Source: Taiwanofungus camphoratus (taxonomy: Eukaryota; Basidiomycota; Agaricomycetes; Polyporales; Taiwanofungaceae). From it: DNA of 64,000 nucleotides. A program made the translations under genes and the position numbers. The notes below the pieces were generated by a model. That model saw only the letters and a program-made list of their open reading frames with translations. It was not told where the DNA came from and did no database searches. Below are positions 38,830 to 49,169 of this stretch, one piece after another; position 1 is the stretch's first letter, and every line of letters starts with the position of its first letter. Where the stretch lies: contig CP021224.1 of assembly GCA_003999685.1 (NCBI GenBank), positions 62,001 to 126,000 on the forward strand, written 5' to 3'.

Positions 38830-40539
38830 ATGGCATTCCTTCGATGGATATCCAGCTTATCCAGAGTGAAGCCTTCTTGCGCTGCAGTGCCGAGGGTCAC
38901 TAGTATCTGGACGCGCCTTCTTTCCACGGCGCCAGGGGAGGTATGTTCCAACAAACACGTCAGACAAAAGTGGTTATATAAAGTCATGAAAACGTACAGC
39001 TAAAAAGAACACCACTCTATGATTTTCATGTCGAGAATGGTGCCAAAATGGTCCCCTTTGCTGGTTATTCCATGCCTCTTTCGTACGGAAACGTTGGAGC
39101 AGGTAAGCATTCGAATCAGGATTGCCAGACCTCGCGTTACATGACTTATATATACACAGTGGCCAGCCATCATCATGTTCGGCAGTCCGTTGGACTTTTT
39201 GATGTCGGACATATGGTCCAGTCCAAGTACGCTAGACTTACTCTGCGCGTCATCTTGAAGGCGCTCACACATTTATAGGTTCCGTGGACCCACTGCTACG
39301 GCCTTTCTCGAATGGCTGACCCCGTCATCACTCTCTTCGCTACCACACTACTCATCTACCCTTTCTGTCCTTCTGAACGAGAAGGGAGGTATCATCGACG
39401 ACCTAGTTATCACTAAGCATGCCGACGATGCATATTACGTCGTCACAAATGCAGGCCGACGGGATCGCGATCTCTCTTGGTTCAAACAACAGCTCGAGCA
39501 GTGGAATGCTAGTGAGAATGCGAAAGCCGGTAAAGTCGAACATGAAATTCTAGAGGGATGGGGACTTCTTGCATTGCAAGGTGTGATATACAACTCTAGT
39601 CATCAATTACAATATGACATGATTTCTCTTTTCCGGCTTATCTAGGTCCCGAGGCTGCGCAGTATCTGCAAGCTCTTACATCATTTGACTTGCAGGCTTT
39701 GACATTCGGCAGATCGGCATTTGTACCCCTTGAGGGTTTCAACCTCCACGTCGCTCGCGGTGGGTACACCGGGGAAGATGGTTTCGAGGTACATACCATT
39801 TGTCTCACTCCCTAAATATCCAACCATGAATGCATGTCGTGTTCCATAGATCTCAATACCGCCGTCTGAGACTGCGGACGTTGCCAAGCTACTTTCGAAA
39901 GACCCTGTACAACTGACCGGACTTGGAGCACGCGATAGTCTTCGCCTAGAAGCGGGCATGTGTCTCTATGGCCAGGATCTCGATGAAAACACGTCTCCCG
40001 TGGAAGCTGGTTTGACTTGGCTTATCGGTACGTTTCGTAATCAATTGCCTGGTTAGTGTATATTTCGAATGTTCAGGTGTGCAGGTAAAGAGCGGAGAGA
40101 AAATGGCGAATTCATTGGTGCAGAAGGCGTAAGAAAGCACTTAAAAGAGGGACCGCCGAGGAGACGTGTGGGACTGATTGTCGAGGGCGCGCCAGCAAGA
40201 CGTAAGGTTCCACTTGCATCGTATTGAAGAGTGATGGTATATTGAGTGTATATTCCATTGTAGAGGGTGCACAGATTTTTGTTCCATCCGCTAATGAGCC
40301 TCTCGGTACGTAAAGCATGTCTTGAAACCGTGTGGATATTCATTCAAGCGCATATCTTAGGTACTGTCACTTCTGGGATCCCATCTCCCACCCTGGGCAA
40401 GAATATTGCAATGGGATATGTCAAGTCAGGGTGGCACAAAAAGGGCACGGAAGTGGAGGTTGACGTGCGTAACAAGCTGAGGAAAGCTGTATTAACCTCC
40501 ATGCCCTTCGTCAAAACGAGGTACTACAGAGGCCAGTGA
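38830..40539 (+). CDS. GCV1: Aminomethyltransferase, T protein of the glycine cleavage system (mitochondrial)
   Basis: Moves the methylene group from aminomethyl-lipoyl H protein to tetrahydrofolate, releasing ammonia (family knowledge). Exon 1 (38830-38940) encodes a targeting-like N-terminus [17 protein letters not shown] with RLLSTAP. Exon 2 begins at 39000 with [20 protein letters not shown]. Further signatures: [69 protein letters not shown], then [43 protein letters not shown] (folate-binding Arg region), [10 protein letters not shown] and the C-terminal domain with [19 protein letters not shown]. The conserved Asp used in catalysis is present in GARDSLRLE. It ends YYRGQ-stop at 40539. 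Introns are short with canonical borders. Confidence 0.93.
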
Positions 40540-40946
40540 ATGTCCGTTGTAGACCTTTCAGATAACTGTCGAATATGTTCCGCTGGGTTTGCCATTCATC
40601 TGGCAAGGTGACTGACGTCGGCCCAATTATCATACATAGGACGGAATCGTTTGAACCCCTGTCATTCATCTGACCTGGGAAACGTTTTGCGGCATTTATG
40701 TGTTTGTAGTCCGTCTAATGTCATGATCCATCAAGTCTTTAGGTCAAGAAACGCATCAAACCTATTCCTGACGGTGAACCACCGCTAACTGCTATTTGTG
40801 GGCTGTTCCTGCTAGAATTGAATGGTGAGTTGAACGCAATCAACTTTGGAGTGTTTAGTATGGAGTATCGACGAAGACGTGCAAGCCACCGGTACACCGC
40901 TGTTAGATCCGTGTAATTAGAGTCGTCTCGTCTTGGGAAAGTTCCG
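40540..40946. other. Convergent intergenic region, nothing recognised
   Basis: 407 bp between the stops of the T-protein gene and cytidine deaminase copy 2. No gene or repeat was seen; two 3' ends are expected here. Confidence 0.4.
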
Positions 40947-41704
40947 TCATAGAAACTGGGAAGGTAGCAGCTCTCCGAAAATCGTCTCATGGACCCCACC
41001 ACCCTGACTTCCTTCCGCTAGACGTTTCTCATAGTCGGAAGGAACAAGTAGAACAGTCATATCTTTAGTACAGAATTCGCGCAGAACTTCGCGACACAGG
41101 CCACAAGGCGATATCGGAGTCGAGATATCACTGCAAGATATTCACCAGATCCGGATTGTATCAATAGTGCAGCCAGACCGTCGGTTGAATGAAGACTGCT
41201 TCTCCCCGTACGTACCTCACAATAGCGATGGCGAGGAATGAACGGATTCCCTCGCTCTGGGACAATAATTATGCACATTCAGATGTGACGAAGAAATGAC
41301 ATAGACTTACAACAGCCTTTACAATCGCTGTTCTTTCAGCGCATACGGTCCCTCCTGCAATCGATTGAGGACGTTATGTCAAAACCCACAAGCGAAGCAC
41401 TTGCCATACGAAGCACAATCGATACTAGAACCCCGGATGATGGCGCTATTGGTGCATAACAAAGCTGCGCCGACACGAAAATTTGAATGTCTGCTGTACG
41501 CATTCTCTTTCGCTGAAATTATGGAATATGGAAGTATGCATGACAGTTGTCGCCGTAGCATTTGCCAATTTGATTAAATGGTCAGGTGTAAGCTACTTCA
41601 AAAGACTTGAAGATGACCACACGGGACGTACCTGTGAACGCTGCCTTGATCAAACGGTCCTTATCTGTAGTAGTGATTGGTCGTGGTTGTCCTGAGAGGT
41701 ACAT
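40947..41704 (-). CDS. Cytidine deaminase (copy 2)
   Basis: Same enzyme family as the gene at 23665-24477. Five exons (41632-41704, 41405-41512, 41311-41354, 41216-41256, 40947-41130) give 149 residues. The three inner exons are 108, 44 and 41 nt, exactly as in copy 1. Motifs: [26 protein letters not shown], the first zinc/catalytic site CASYGGTVCAERTAIVKAV, and ISPCGLCREVLREF. The second intron begins GCAAGT, a GC-AG intron; the frame and the family alignment leave no alternative I can see. The start MYLSGQPRPITTTDKDR is the ATG at 41704. All zinc ligands and the catalytic Glu are kept, so it looks functional. Divergence in VLLVPSDYEKRLAEGSQGG versus copy 1 shows the duplication is not recent. 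Confidence 0.88.
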
Positions 41705-41732
41705 TGCGCTTCGCTGGAATAGAGTTTGCACC

Positions 41733-42143
41733 TTAAGATTTTGTTAAGGATGATACAAATACCGGCCCGCCCGGCGCCACATCTCGGCCATCCCAATACG
41801 AGAGCAGTTCATCGTTGTACAGAAATTCCTCGACTTCCATGTAAGACAATGGAATGACGCCAGTACTATATACTGGTACATGAAGTGTTGCACGCAGCTT
41901 GGTCTGTCTTGCGTCGATATCACGCACGCTCCATCCCTTAGAAGTATTGAAACGAGTGATTCGAATCTTGACATTGTTACACATGACCGGCATACGAATG
42001 CCTAGAATCTCCACCAGGTTCCAACCGCTTTGTCTGGTTGCAGGACTGGGAACACTGATAGTGCACCGTGCTCCAGGAAGATCAAATCGAGTCTTGTACC
42101 GTAAACGTTCCCAGGGATATGCCCTGACCAGCACCACGCCGAT
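41733..42143 (-). CDS. Unidentified open frame between carrier and deaminase genes
   Basis: An open frame of about 137 codons preceded by an acceptor-like ATTGTAG at 42144-42150. It has no convincing ATG near its beginning. The translation contains ERLRYKTRFDLPGARCTIS, SGWNLVEILGIRMPVM, ATLHVPVYSTGVIPLSY and EFLYNDELLSYWDGRDVAPG, which reads like real protein (balanced composition, beta-rich), but I do not recognise the family. It could be the terminal exon of a small gene whose first exon lies within or beyond the carrier gene's 3' end, or an alternative 3' exon. Its stop is 29 bp upstream of the deaminase ATG. Confidence 0.35.
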   Translation of the reverse strand: MGVVLVRAYPWERLRYKTRFDLPGARCTISVPSPATRQSGWNLVEILGIRMPVMCNNVKIRITRFNTSKGWSVRDIDARQTKLRATLHVPVYSTGVIPLSYMEVEEFLYNDELLSYWDGRDVAPGGPVFVSSLTKS

Positions 42144-42220
42144 CTACAATAGTGGTGCTCTCGTTTCGCTATATGACCGTCGTCGTTGCGCGGCAGACAG
42201 GAAACGATATAGCAGCCGTT

Positions 42221-43611
42221 TTACGAGAAGGTAAACACGACCGTCTCAAATGTCACAAAGGTGACCATGTTCACGGGTATCGCTCTGATCAGCATGAGGA
42301 TGTGAATGGTACCAGTAATCGTCATCCTTATCACGTTCTCGGTACATGGAGGAGTCGAATGAACCCACCGAATGAGCGTTGGCGCCAAGCCACGGAAAAA
42401 CACTGACAAGCCTTCGGCACGGTAGGAAGCCATGATTGTGGACAGGGTAGATCGGTATGGGTTATCAGGAGAGGAACCGTATGTGCTCTGCACACGAGTC
42501 TTGATAACGTCGAACGGGAAGGTGACCACCCATCCCGCAATGCCGGCTAGCCCCCCTGCAACTAGCATGGCAGGCCATGTATGCGGAACATTCACAGAAC
42601 TTGAGTCCGCAGAATCGCTGCGCGGCCAATAACGGAGGGTTGCTTCATAGGCGCCAAAGTAGGGTCCATACCCAATATCTCGCAGTACTGTGGCTGTGAT
42701 GCCACGGTAGAGGCCCTTCACGCCGTGACGCCTTGCGATCTGCAGAGCGACATCATAGGCACGAAGCGGTCGTGCTGCAGACGTAAAATCGGAGGTAGAA
42801 GTCTTAAAAGATTGTTGACGGATCTTAATGAGTTCAGTAGGTGTCGTGATGAGTCTGAGTAGTCATAGTCCATCAGGGGCGATGGTCAGGATAGAACCGT
42901 GAAGGGGATGTAAGCCTAACCGTTATGAATTTTGACTGAAACAAATGAAGCGTACGAGCCAACTATACCGCTCCCGGCACCCGCAAGTGTGATTTGAGCT
43001 AATGTAGCCGTTGCGCCAGTTCTTTCGAGTTGCATACTCAAGAAAAAGCGGTATGAAGAGAACACCAGGCCGTTTAAAGGAGCGTTTGTTAGCTAATCGG
43101 ATAGTCCGATACCAAATGGCGCAAAATATATCATCATGCGTGAATGAAGCAACAATTTTTGTTAATTGAGAATAGAAGCATGCTTGTACTAAAATTGCGA
43201 CCTACGAGTGGGGAAGTGATACCTCGATATAAGCCATGAATGCGCTCGTCCCGTAAAATCGTGGAGAAAGTTTGGAACGTCGAGCGAGACTTCAGTGCGA
43301 TGTCGGGATTTTGAAACCGTACCTTGACTGATGCGCTAGTCAGATTGGACCGTGCAAGTAATCATGAGCACGTACCAGTATCGAGCGGAAACCCCACAGC
43401 TAAAGCTGTCATTCCTATTGAAGCAGAGCGCAAAACGATTCAGTAATACAGTCTCTCGATCCGAATCAACTTCACCTGCGATAGTTCCCGCGAAGAAATC
43501 AAGAACTGGATCAATTTCGGCTGCAGCACAACCGTGGTGAGCCGAGGACTGTAGCAGCAACGCTAACCGCTTACGCTTTCGATTTGTAGCATCGGGTTCT
43601 TCATCTCCCAT
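42221..43611 (-). CDS. Mitochondrial carrier (SLC25 family; carnitine/amino-acid-like subgroup)
   Basis: Inner-membrane solute exchanger. The start is the ATG at 43611 (MGDEEPDATNRKRKR). Exons 43476-43611, 43376-43414, 43206-43327, 42956-43092 and further ones keep frame. The three-fold carrier repeat is clear from the signature motifs: PLDTVKVRFQNPD in repeat 1, TTPTELIKIRQQSF in repeat 2, FPFDVIKTRVQSTYG in repeat 3, each with the P-x-[DE]-x-x-[KR] kink. Each has a following glycine-rich partner such as RIHGLYRGITSPL, GVKGLYRGITATVLRD and GLSVFFRGLAPTLIR. The TPTELIKIRQ form in repeat 2 is typical of the carnitine/ornithine-like subgroup, but the substrate cannot be fixed from sequence. It ends VVFTFS-stop at 42221. 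Confidence 0.88.
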
Positions 43612-43959
43612 TGCACATCCATGCGGCCGTACAGGTCGTCCTGCGTCTAATTTGTCCAACTTTGCCACTGGACTCTCTCGGTGAAAACTGGAAGATAAAT
43701 CGTGGCCTTGCAAGTCGCAAAACTGGGCAAATGAATCAAATGACCGAAGGTATCAAGAACGAAGACTTGCACACTTACCATGCGATACTTACCATGCTAT
43801 GCGTGGGAATTATGAGACAATAAGCACTGGCGGCCGCAGCTGTGGCAGTACTTGTGTATATCTGCAGCTTGTTTACCCTTCTCCATTACCTTGCGCATCC
43901 TTGAATCCACGCTCTGCTTTTACGAACTTTACGACTGATACATTAGAAACACAGCGGTG
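43612..43959. promoter_or_regulatory. Shared divergent promoter of carrier and Abp1 genes
   Basis: 348 bp lie between the two ATGs on opposite strands, short enough for a bidirectional promoter. No defined operator was recognised. Several small open frames here are not credible. Confidence 0.5.
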
Positions 43960-46564
43960 ATGTCGTTGCAGGTCAACTTGTCAAGTAGAGACTTGACACA
44001 AGCGTACCAAGACGTCTTGAATGCCCGGGGTACAGATTGGGCGATATTCACTTACGATAAAGGCTCCAACGACCTCAAGGTTCAGGCAACTGGTGACGGC
44101 GGACTCGAAGAATTGCAAGAGGAGTTCTCTGATGGGAGGTATGTTCACCTACACGATCATTCGGAATAGCCATCTGAATGTTACGGGGCAGAATGCAATA
44201 TGCTTTTGCACGCGTCAAGGATCCTAACGTAACATGTTTGATATCTGGTGTAACTACCGTAGAATGACCGTCACTGATGTAGAGTGAACTTCCGAAATTC
44301 GTGCAAATAAATTGGTGCGGTGATGGTGTACCAGTGGCCAGGAAGGGATTGTTCCACACACACTCCAGTGCCGTTGCGAACTTCCTCCGTGGTACACACG
44401 TCGTGATCAACGCCCGCAATGAGGTAGGCCTAACGCGCTGTCACGTTGCTTTATCCTAGTTGATCTTTCGCTGCTTCAGTCTGATGTCACGCCTTCGCTG
44501 ATTATGGCTCGCGTCGAAGCAGCGTCGGGCTCCAAGTACTCAGTACATAAAGAGGCCCCGCGCAAGTTCGAGCCCATCGCACCTGTAGGAACCAATTACA
44601 CCCCTGTCGGCAAAGTGGACATCGGTGCTATGAGGAGGGACGCTAACCCTGCTGCCGGGGCAGCAAGACCGGTCCCGTCCAGTGTTCCAAGGCCGGTCCC
44701 GCTCGCACCCTCTCCTGCGCCGGGCTTAGGCAAGGTTCCCGTGGCGAACAGGGCTCCCGCAGATGCATGGCCAGATGATCAGCCTGCTCCGCCACCGGCA
44801 CCTCCATCAGCGGGGCATCCTCCTGTGCTGCTCAGTGTCACAAGACCATCCCCTTCTGTAAGCGTTCAATAGGACTTTTTCGTTCGTCTTTGAACTTCGT
44901 CTCTGGTCTTATGTGAATATGGATCAGGTTGTCACCCGCTCTGTTCCGCCGGCTCCTGCGCCAGTTGTAACCTCGGCTGCCCCTTCGAAGCCTGACGCAG
45001 ACGACAGGATTGGGCCTGTTGGTACAGCATATACACCAATTAAGCTGCAGCCCAAAAAGCTCGTCAATCCCTTCGCTGCCATGGAGTCAAAGGCGCAGGT
45101 AGAGGTTGCCCAGCCGAAGCTCCAGCCAACAGGCAAGTCTGTATCGTTTCTGTCTTACTCTGTCATTGATCTCAAAGTCTCAGGCGGGAAGAAGCTCACA
45201 TGGAGCGAGCGTCAGGCCCTAGCCAAGAAACAGGCGGAAGAGGAAGAAACCAAAAGTCGTGCAGCCTCGTTCCAGCCTCCCCCAGCAGCGGGGTTGATCG
45301 CACCTTCCTTCAGGGGTGCTATTCGACCTCCGGCTACCCCGGAGCTAGAGGAGGAAGAAGAACAGTGGAGTGCACCTGTGAGTTTGTATCCAGCAATGAA
45401 TGTGTCTCTGACCTCAATTTACGCAGGTTGCTCCGCCGCCGCCTGCTCCTCCAGCTACGACGCGTCCAGTATTCCCTTCTGCAACCTCTGAAGTTGATGC
45501 CCCGCCGCCTCCACCACCACCGCCACCCCCTGCCCCGGAACCTCAGTACGAGCCAGAACTCGAAGCTGAGGAAGCAGCGCCTCCACCTCCACCTGTAAGC
45601 AACCATTCACTAGAATGAAAGCTGAGCGGCTGATCGACCCCGTCGACATATAGCCACCCCCTCCACCGCCGATGCCAGGGATGGCCATGCACGCAACGGA
45701 GCCAGAAGCTGAGCTGGAGACAGAGGCAGAGCCTGTACTGGCTCCGCAGGCCCACCAGCACGGACAAGGACTATGTGCCATTGTCCAGTTTGACTACGAC
45801 GTGCGTTCGTCGCTCTGTTCCGTCTTCTTGTCCTCACTGTCGATTAATCCTTGAATACATGCAGGCCCAAGAAGACAACGAGATGGGCCTGGTTGAGGGA
45901 GAATTGATCGAACAGATTGAGCAGGTCGATGAGGGATGGTGGTCTGGCGTCAGCGCTGACGGCACGAAGAGTGGTTTGTTCCCCGGTAAGCTCGGCTAAT
46001 TTGACTCGATGATTGGCCTAGACCTGCATGTTGACGAGAATCATCTACGAAACGTAGCGAACTACGTCGAGCTGGTGGAACGGCAAGAGGCTGCTGCCAC
46101 ACCCCCGCCGGCATCTCCCCCTCCTCCACCACCTCCCCCGCCGGTATGTACCGTGCTACTTGGTGTCACGGATTGCGACTGACAAGGCACATTGTGTCAT
46201 CTTGCAGCCCCCTGCGCCTGTTATTCCAGTCGCTGCTACTGAACCCGAGCCCGTAGCTGCAGACGAGGGAGTCACTGCCATGGCTCTTTACGAGTCCGTG
46301 TCGCTTTGGTTCCATGTGCTCTCTTAACTGGCGCTGATCATCGACTTCCCCGTTTTAGTTATGACGCGGCAGAAGACAACGAGCTAACCTTCCGCGAGGG
46401 CGATCGGATCGTCGAAATTGAGGCGATCGACGAGGGTTGGTGGAAGGGCAAAGACATACATGGGAACGAGGGGCTTTTCCCTGGTGGGTGCCCATTCTCT
46501 GCGCATGAATCGCGCTCGAGCTGATGCTTTCTCGCTAGCGAATTACGTTGAAGTGCAGGAGTAG
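43960..46564 (+). CDS. ABP1: Actin-binding protein Abp1 (ADF-H and two SH3 domains)
   Basis: Cortical actin patch adaptor in endocytosis (family knowledge). It starts MSLQVNLSSRDLTQAYQDVL (ATG 43960), an ADF-homology domain continuing through GTDWAIFTYDKGSNDLKVQA, MQYAFARVKDPN, LPKFVQINWCGDGVPVARKG and VINARNE. Next, a middle region carries repeated PVGT.YTP motifs (VGTNYTPVGKVD, VGTAYTPIKLQPKK) and KKLTWSERQALAKKQAEEEE. Long polyproline runs follow, then two SH3 domains: CAIVQFDYDAQEDNEMGLVE with EQVDEGWWSGVS, and a second with DAAEDNELTFREGDRIVEIE and IDEGWWKGKD. Each ends in LFPANYVE split by an intron. The stop is at 46562-46564. An in-frame GTG precedes the ATG and is irrelevant. Confidence 0.93.
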
Positions 46565-47388
46565 CTTAGTTATTGCAGCGATTCGGATACTAGCCTACAC
46601 CGAAAGGCGTCGTGCGCTCTTCTTATCGTAGTCATGAAATTTAACAAATAGCATAGTGGCGGACGCCCACTAAATACGTCGTCAGCGCCTCTCTATTGGT
46701 GTACACGCACTTTGACGGTGAGGCCGTATGTAAGTCCAGCCTCGTCGTCGCCGCATGGTTATCGACGAAACCTCGCGCCGGGTGGAAACGCTCGGTTTGA
46801 CGTCCGCGGTGGAGTCAGCTTAGGGGTATAGCCTGGGACGAAGCCTCCATCCTCTGACTCCTCCCCACTCAACCTGTAAACCACCCTGCCGGAAGGTCAT
46901 GTTACTGTCGTGCGCCCTATCTGCTTGCCTGCTTGCTTTGGGGACAGTTCATTTACTCCTTCTGGATCAAGCTTAGGTGGGAGACACCTAAACGGCCCTG
47001 AAAGGGAGAGCGGTTGGGGTAGCGGTAAGCCCCCTGATGAGAGCTTTCGCAGGCTCGAAACCGCTCCCAGTCCGTTCCTCTAGCATTGCTCTCTTATGAC
47101 CTACCAGGACCTTATCTTCGGAGACGGTTGACTGCAGGCTTAATGATGGATGTGGTCAGCTCAGTTGACACTCGGCTGGACGCTGTTCCATGGGTGTTTG
47201 TGCCTCTCACTCATGGAACCTAGCTAAATTCAACGAACCCCTAGTCAAGTATGTGTGTATGGCAACAGCAACTGGCGGGCTCAACCGTGAGACTGAATCT
47301 TGTATCAACGAATAGATTTATTCAGACTACAGGTCACTACGAGAACATGAGGAAAAAATGGGATGTGAAGCCGAGATGAAGGAGAAAA
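46565..47388. other. Intergenic region with a pol III promoter-like SINE head
   Basis: 824 bp downstream of Abp1 and downstream of the coiled-coil gene. No coding sequence was seen. The only feature is the tRNA-like stretch at 47004-47069. Confidence 0.45.
47004..47069 (+). repeat. tRNA-like stretch with A and B boxes (SINE head or tRNA relic)
   Basis: TGGGGTAGCGG at 47015-47025 fits the pol III A box (TGGCnnAGTGG), and GGCTCGAAACC at 47052-47062 fits the B box (GGTTCGAnnCC). A 7-bp pair GAGCGGT (47008-47014) with ACCGCTC (47060-47066) resembles an acceptor stem. The total is only about 60 nt with no anticodon arm, so it cannot be a working tRNA. It may be the head of a tRNA-derived SINE, or a decayed tRNA. 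Confidence 0.35.
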
Positions 47389-48259
47389 CTAGACAGGGTG
47401 GAGGAAAATGAACCCGAAAATCTGCTCTAGGAAGAGTTGGTCCGGCGACTCGATCGGGTTGCTAGTTATCGCACGCCTGAGATCATCCTCACGAGCCATG
47501 TGGGCAGTAATGTTCCCATCCCTCCGTATATTGTTGTATGAACAGAGAAACTGAAGTGCTTCTCGAGAGGGATGAGGTTGGGTGTTTGCAAGCCCTTGCA
47601 CAACAAACTCCGTCAGTGCATGCATGTTCCAGCCTTTACATAAATCCTCCCAATGGTCAACTTCCAGAATCTCAAGGACCTTTTTACATCCGAGATCCAA
47701 CAATACACGGAGATAATGTGGGATGAGTGATACAGTGACCTATACACAGACATGTTGGCTTGGCATGAAAATGAATGAGTGATACAATAGACATAACACA
47801 CCTCTCTGAGAGCCTCTATATCATCTACACATTTTGCCCCTTCTCTTGCCAACTCTTCGCGAATACTGTAATTTGAGGCTTTCAGCTGCTTCACACTTTG
47901 CTGCTCCAGCTTTGCACTCTGCTGTTGTACCGTCTTCTGCAAGTCCTTTATTGTGTTGAACCATTCACTATCTTGCTGCATTTTCACTGTTCCTTCACTG
48001 TTATTAGCCACAATAATATGGCCTTGCCCTCTGTTTCGCTGTGACCCTGATGATTGTGAGTGGGTCAACCAACACAACCAATCACTTCCACTGGTGTGAA
48101 GTTTGGTGTTGTCATTGATATTGTGATGCTATACAGGCAGTAGAGTGACAGTAAAGTGTAAATGTCCTTTCGTTCACTTCACATGACAAACACGACATCA
48201 ATCATCACCTCAGGCTCGGTGAGAGGGTCGAACACCTCAGCTTCTTTCCGATTATCCAT
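47389..48259 (-). CDS. Small coiled-coil protein of unknown function
   Basis: Three exons (48209-48259, 47802-48128, 47389-47739) join in frame to 242 residues with canonical GT-AG introns. It begins MDNRKEAEVFDPLTEPE. A Gln/Lys-rich amphipathic stretch follows (NTIKDLQKTVQQQSAKLEQQ) that should form a coiled coil. A more globular part is next, HYLRVLLDLGCKKVLEILE, then LTEFVVQGLANTQP, and a C-terminal RRDGNITAHMA motif. The layout, a coiled coil followed by YLR.LLD..R and a closing R.{2}GN..AH motif, recalls small lineage-expanded basidiomycete proteins of unknown role, but I cannot name a family. It lies tail-to-tail with Abp1, 824 bp away. Confidence 0.6.
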
Positions 48260-48264
48260 GGTAG

Positions 48265-48677
48265 GCATTTGTTCGCCTCTCCTCTCTCAGAATACATAAC
48301 GTCCTCTGGCAACAACCACCCGATCCGACCGTACCCGCCGCCGCCATCGCGCCACTGAAAAGGACCGAGATCCACCAACTCGAAATACCCGAATATTCGC
48401 CTCCAATGGCCGCATGGCTATTAACGAGTCCAATAAAGTGGTGCCTCCGTGCACTACGTATCCGATGAGGGTCGGTTTCCCGCCCTCACCGGAAGCTGCC
48501 GGTCCATCTTTAGAACGTCTTGTAGTCGCTTTCGGATCTCGAGAGAGGAACTTTGCAGCTTGTACGTACATCCGGGTATCGCACTTCCGCCTACTAGCTG
48601 TTCTGGGGACGCAGCCACATCTTGAGCCCCCTGCGGTCCTGTGTGGTCGCATCACACATCAAGTGGACATTGCGTGA
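48265..48677 (+). pseudogene. Inverted partial copy of an F-box family gene
   Basis: Reading this strand gives PLKRTEIHQLEIPEYSPPM, AAWLLTSPIKWCLRALRIR then a stop, and in a shifted frame LERLVVAFGSRERNFAACTY and HFRLLAVLG. These match, at roughly three quarters of bases by eye, the middle of the broken F-box gene on the opposite strand (about 53140-53550). The copy lacks the F-box itself and contains at least one stop and a frame change, so it is a non-functional fragment. It abuts the start of the coiled-coil gene. Confidence 0.7.
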
Positions 48678-49169
48678 GACCATTCGGGGCTCGCGCCGCC
48701 CAAGACCACCCTTACCCCACACCGTACGTACACCGAGGACACAGCGCAGCCCCCGCATGAGCTGCGCAAGTACTCACAGTCATTCAGGGAACACCACTCG
48801 AAACGGCCTAGCCACAGGAAGCAACGGAGACGCGCGCGCGCGCGCGAAACCTCGATCTATTATTGATACAGTACGTTCTAGGTCTGCTTGCTGTGCTTAA
48901 TATACCACCACGAGGAACTTCCTGCTTTCCGATTACGATGAAACACGTACATATCCAGCCAGAGAATGTCGGTGCACGGGGGGGGGGGATGAGAGAGACG
49001 TACAGGGAGAACGGAGAACCGGCAACGTGCGATGTGCCCGAGAGACAGCGGCGTAAAACCCTAAGAAGAGAAAAACAGGACATGCAGACAGCGTCAGGTG
49101 GCATGCAGGGCGGAATGAAACGGGAGGTGGAGGGGGGGTGGCCGTGTTTAATGAGGGACGGAGCGGATA
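48678..49169. other. Intergenic region with low-complexity runs
   Basis: About 490 bp between the F-box fragment and the ETT1-like stop. It contains an uninterrupted alternating (CG)8 run at 48831-48846 and a run of 11 or more G at about 48979-48989. No gene was seen. Confidence 0.5.
48831..48846. repeat. (CG)8 dinucleotide run
   Basis: Sixteen bases of strict CG alternation. Such runs are able to adopt Z-DNA and are prone to length change. They are rare in methylating genomes, where CpG decays. Confidence 0.9.

Noticed and set aside
47004-47069. Functional tRNA gene
   Set aside because: Only about 60 nt with no anticodon arm between the boxes; kept as a SINE-head candidate only.
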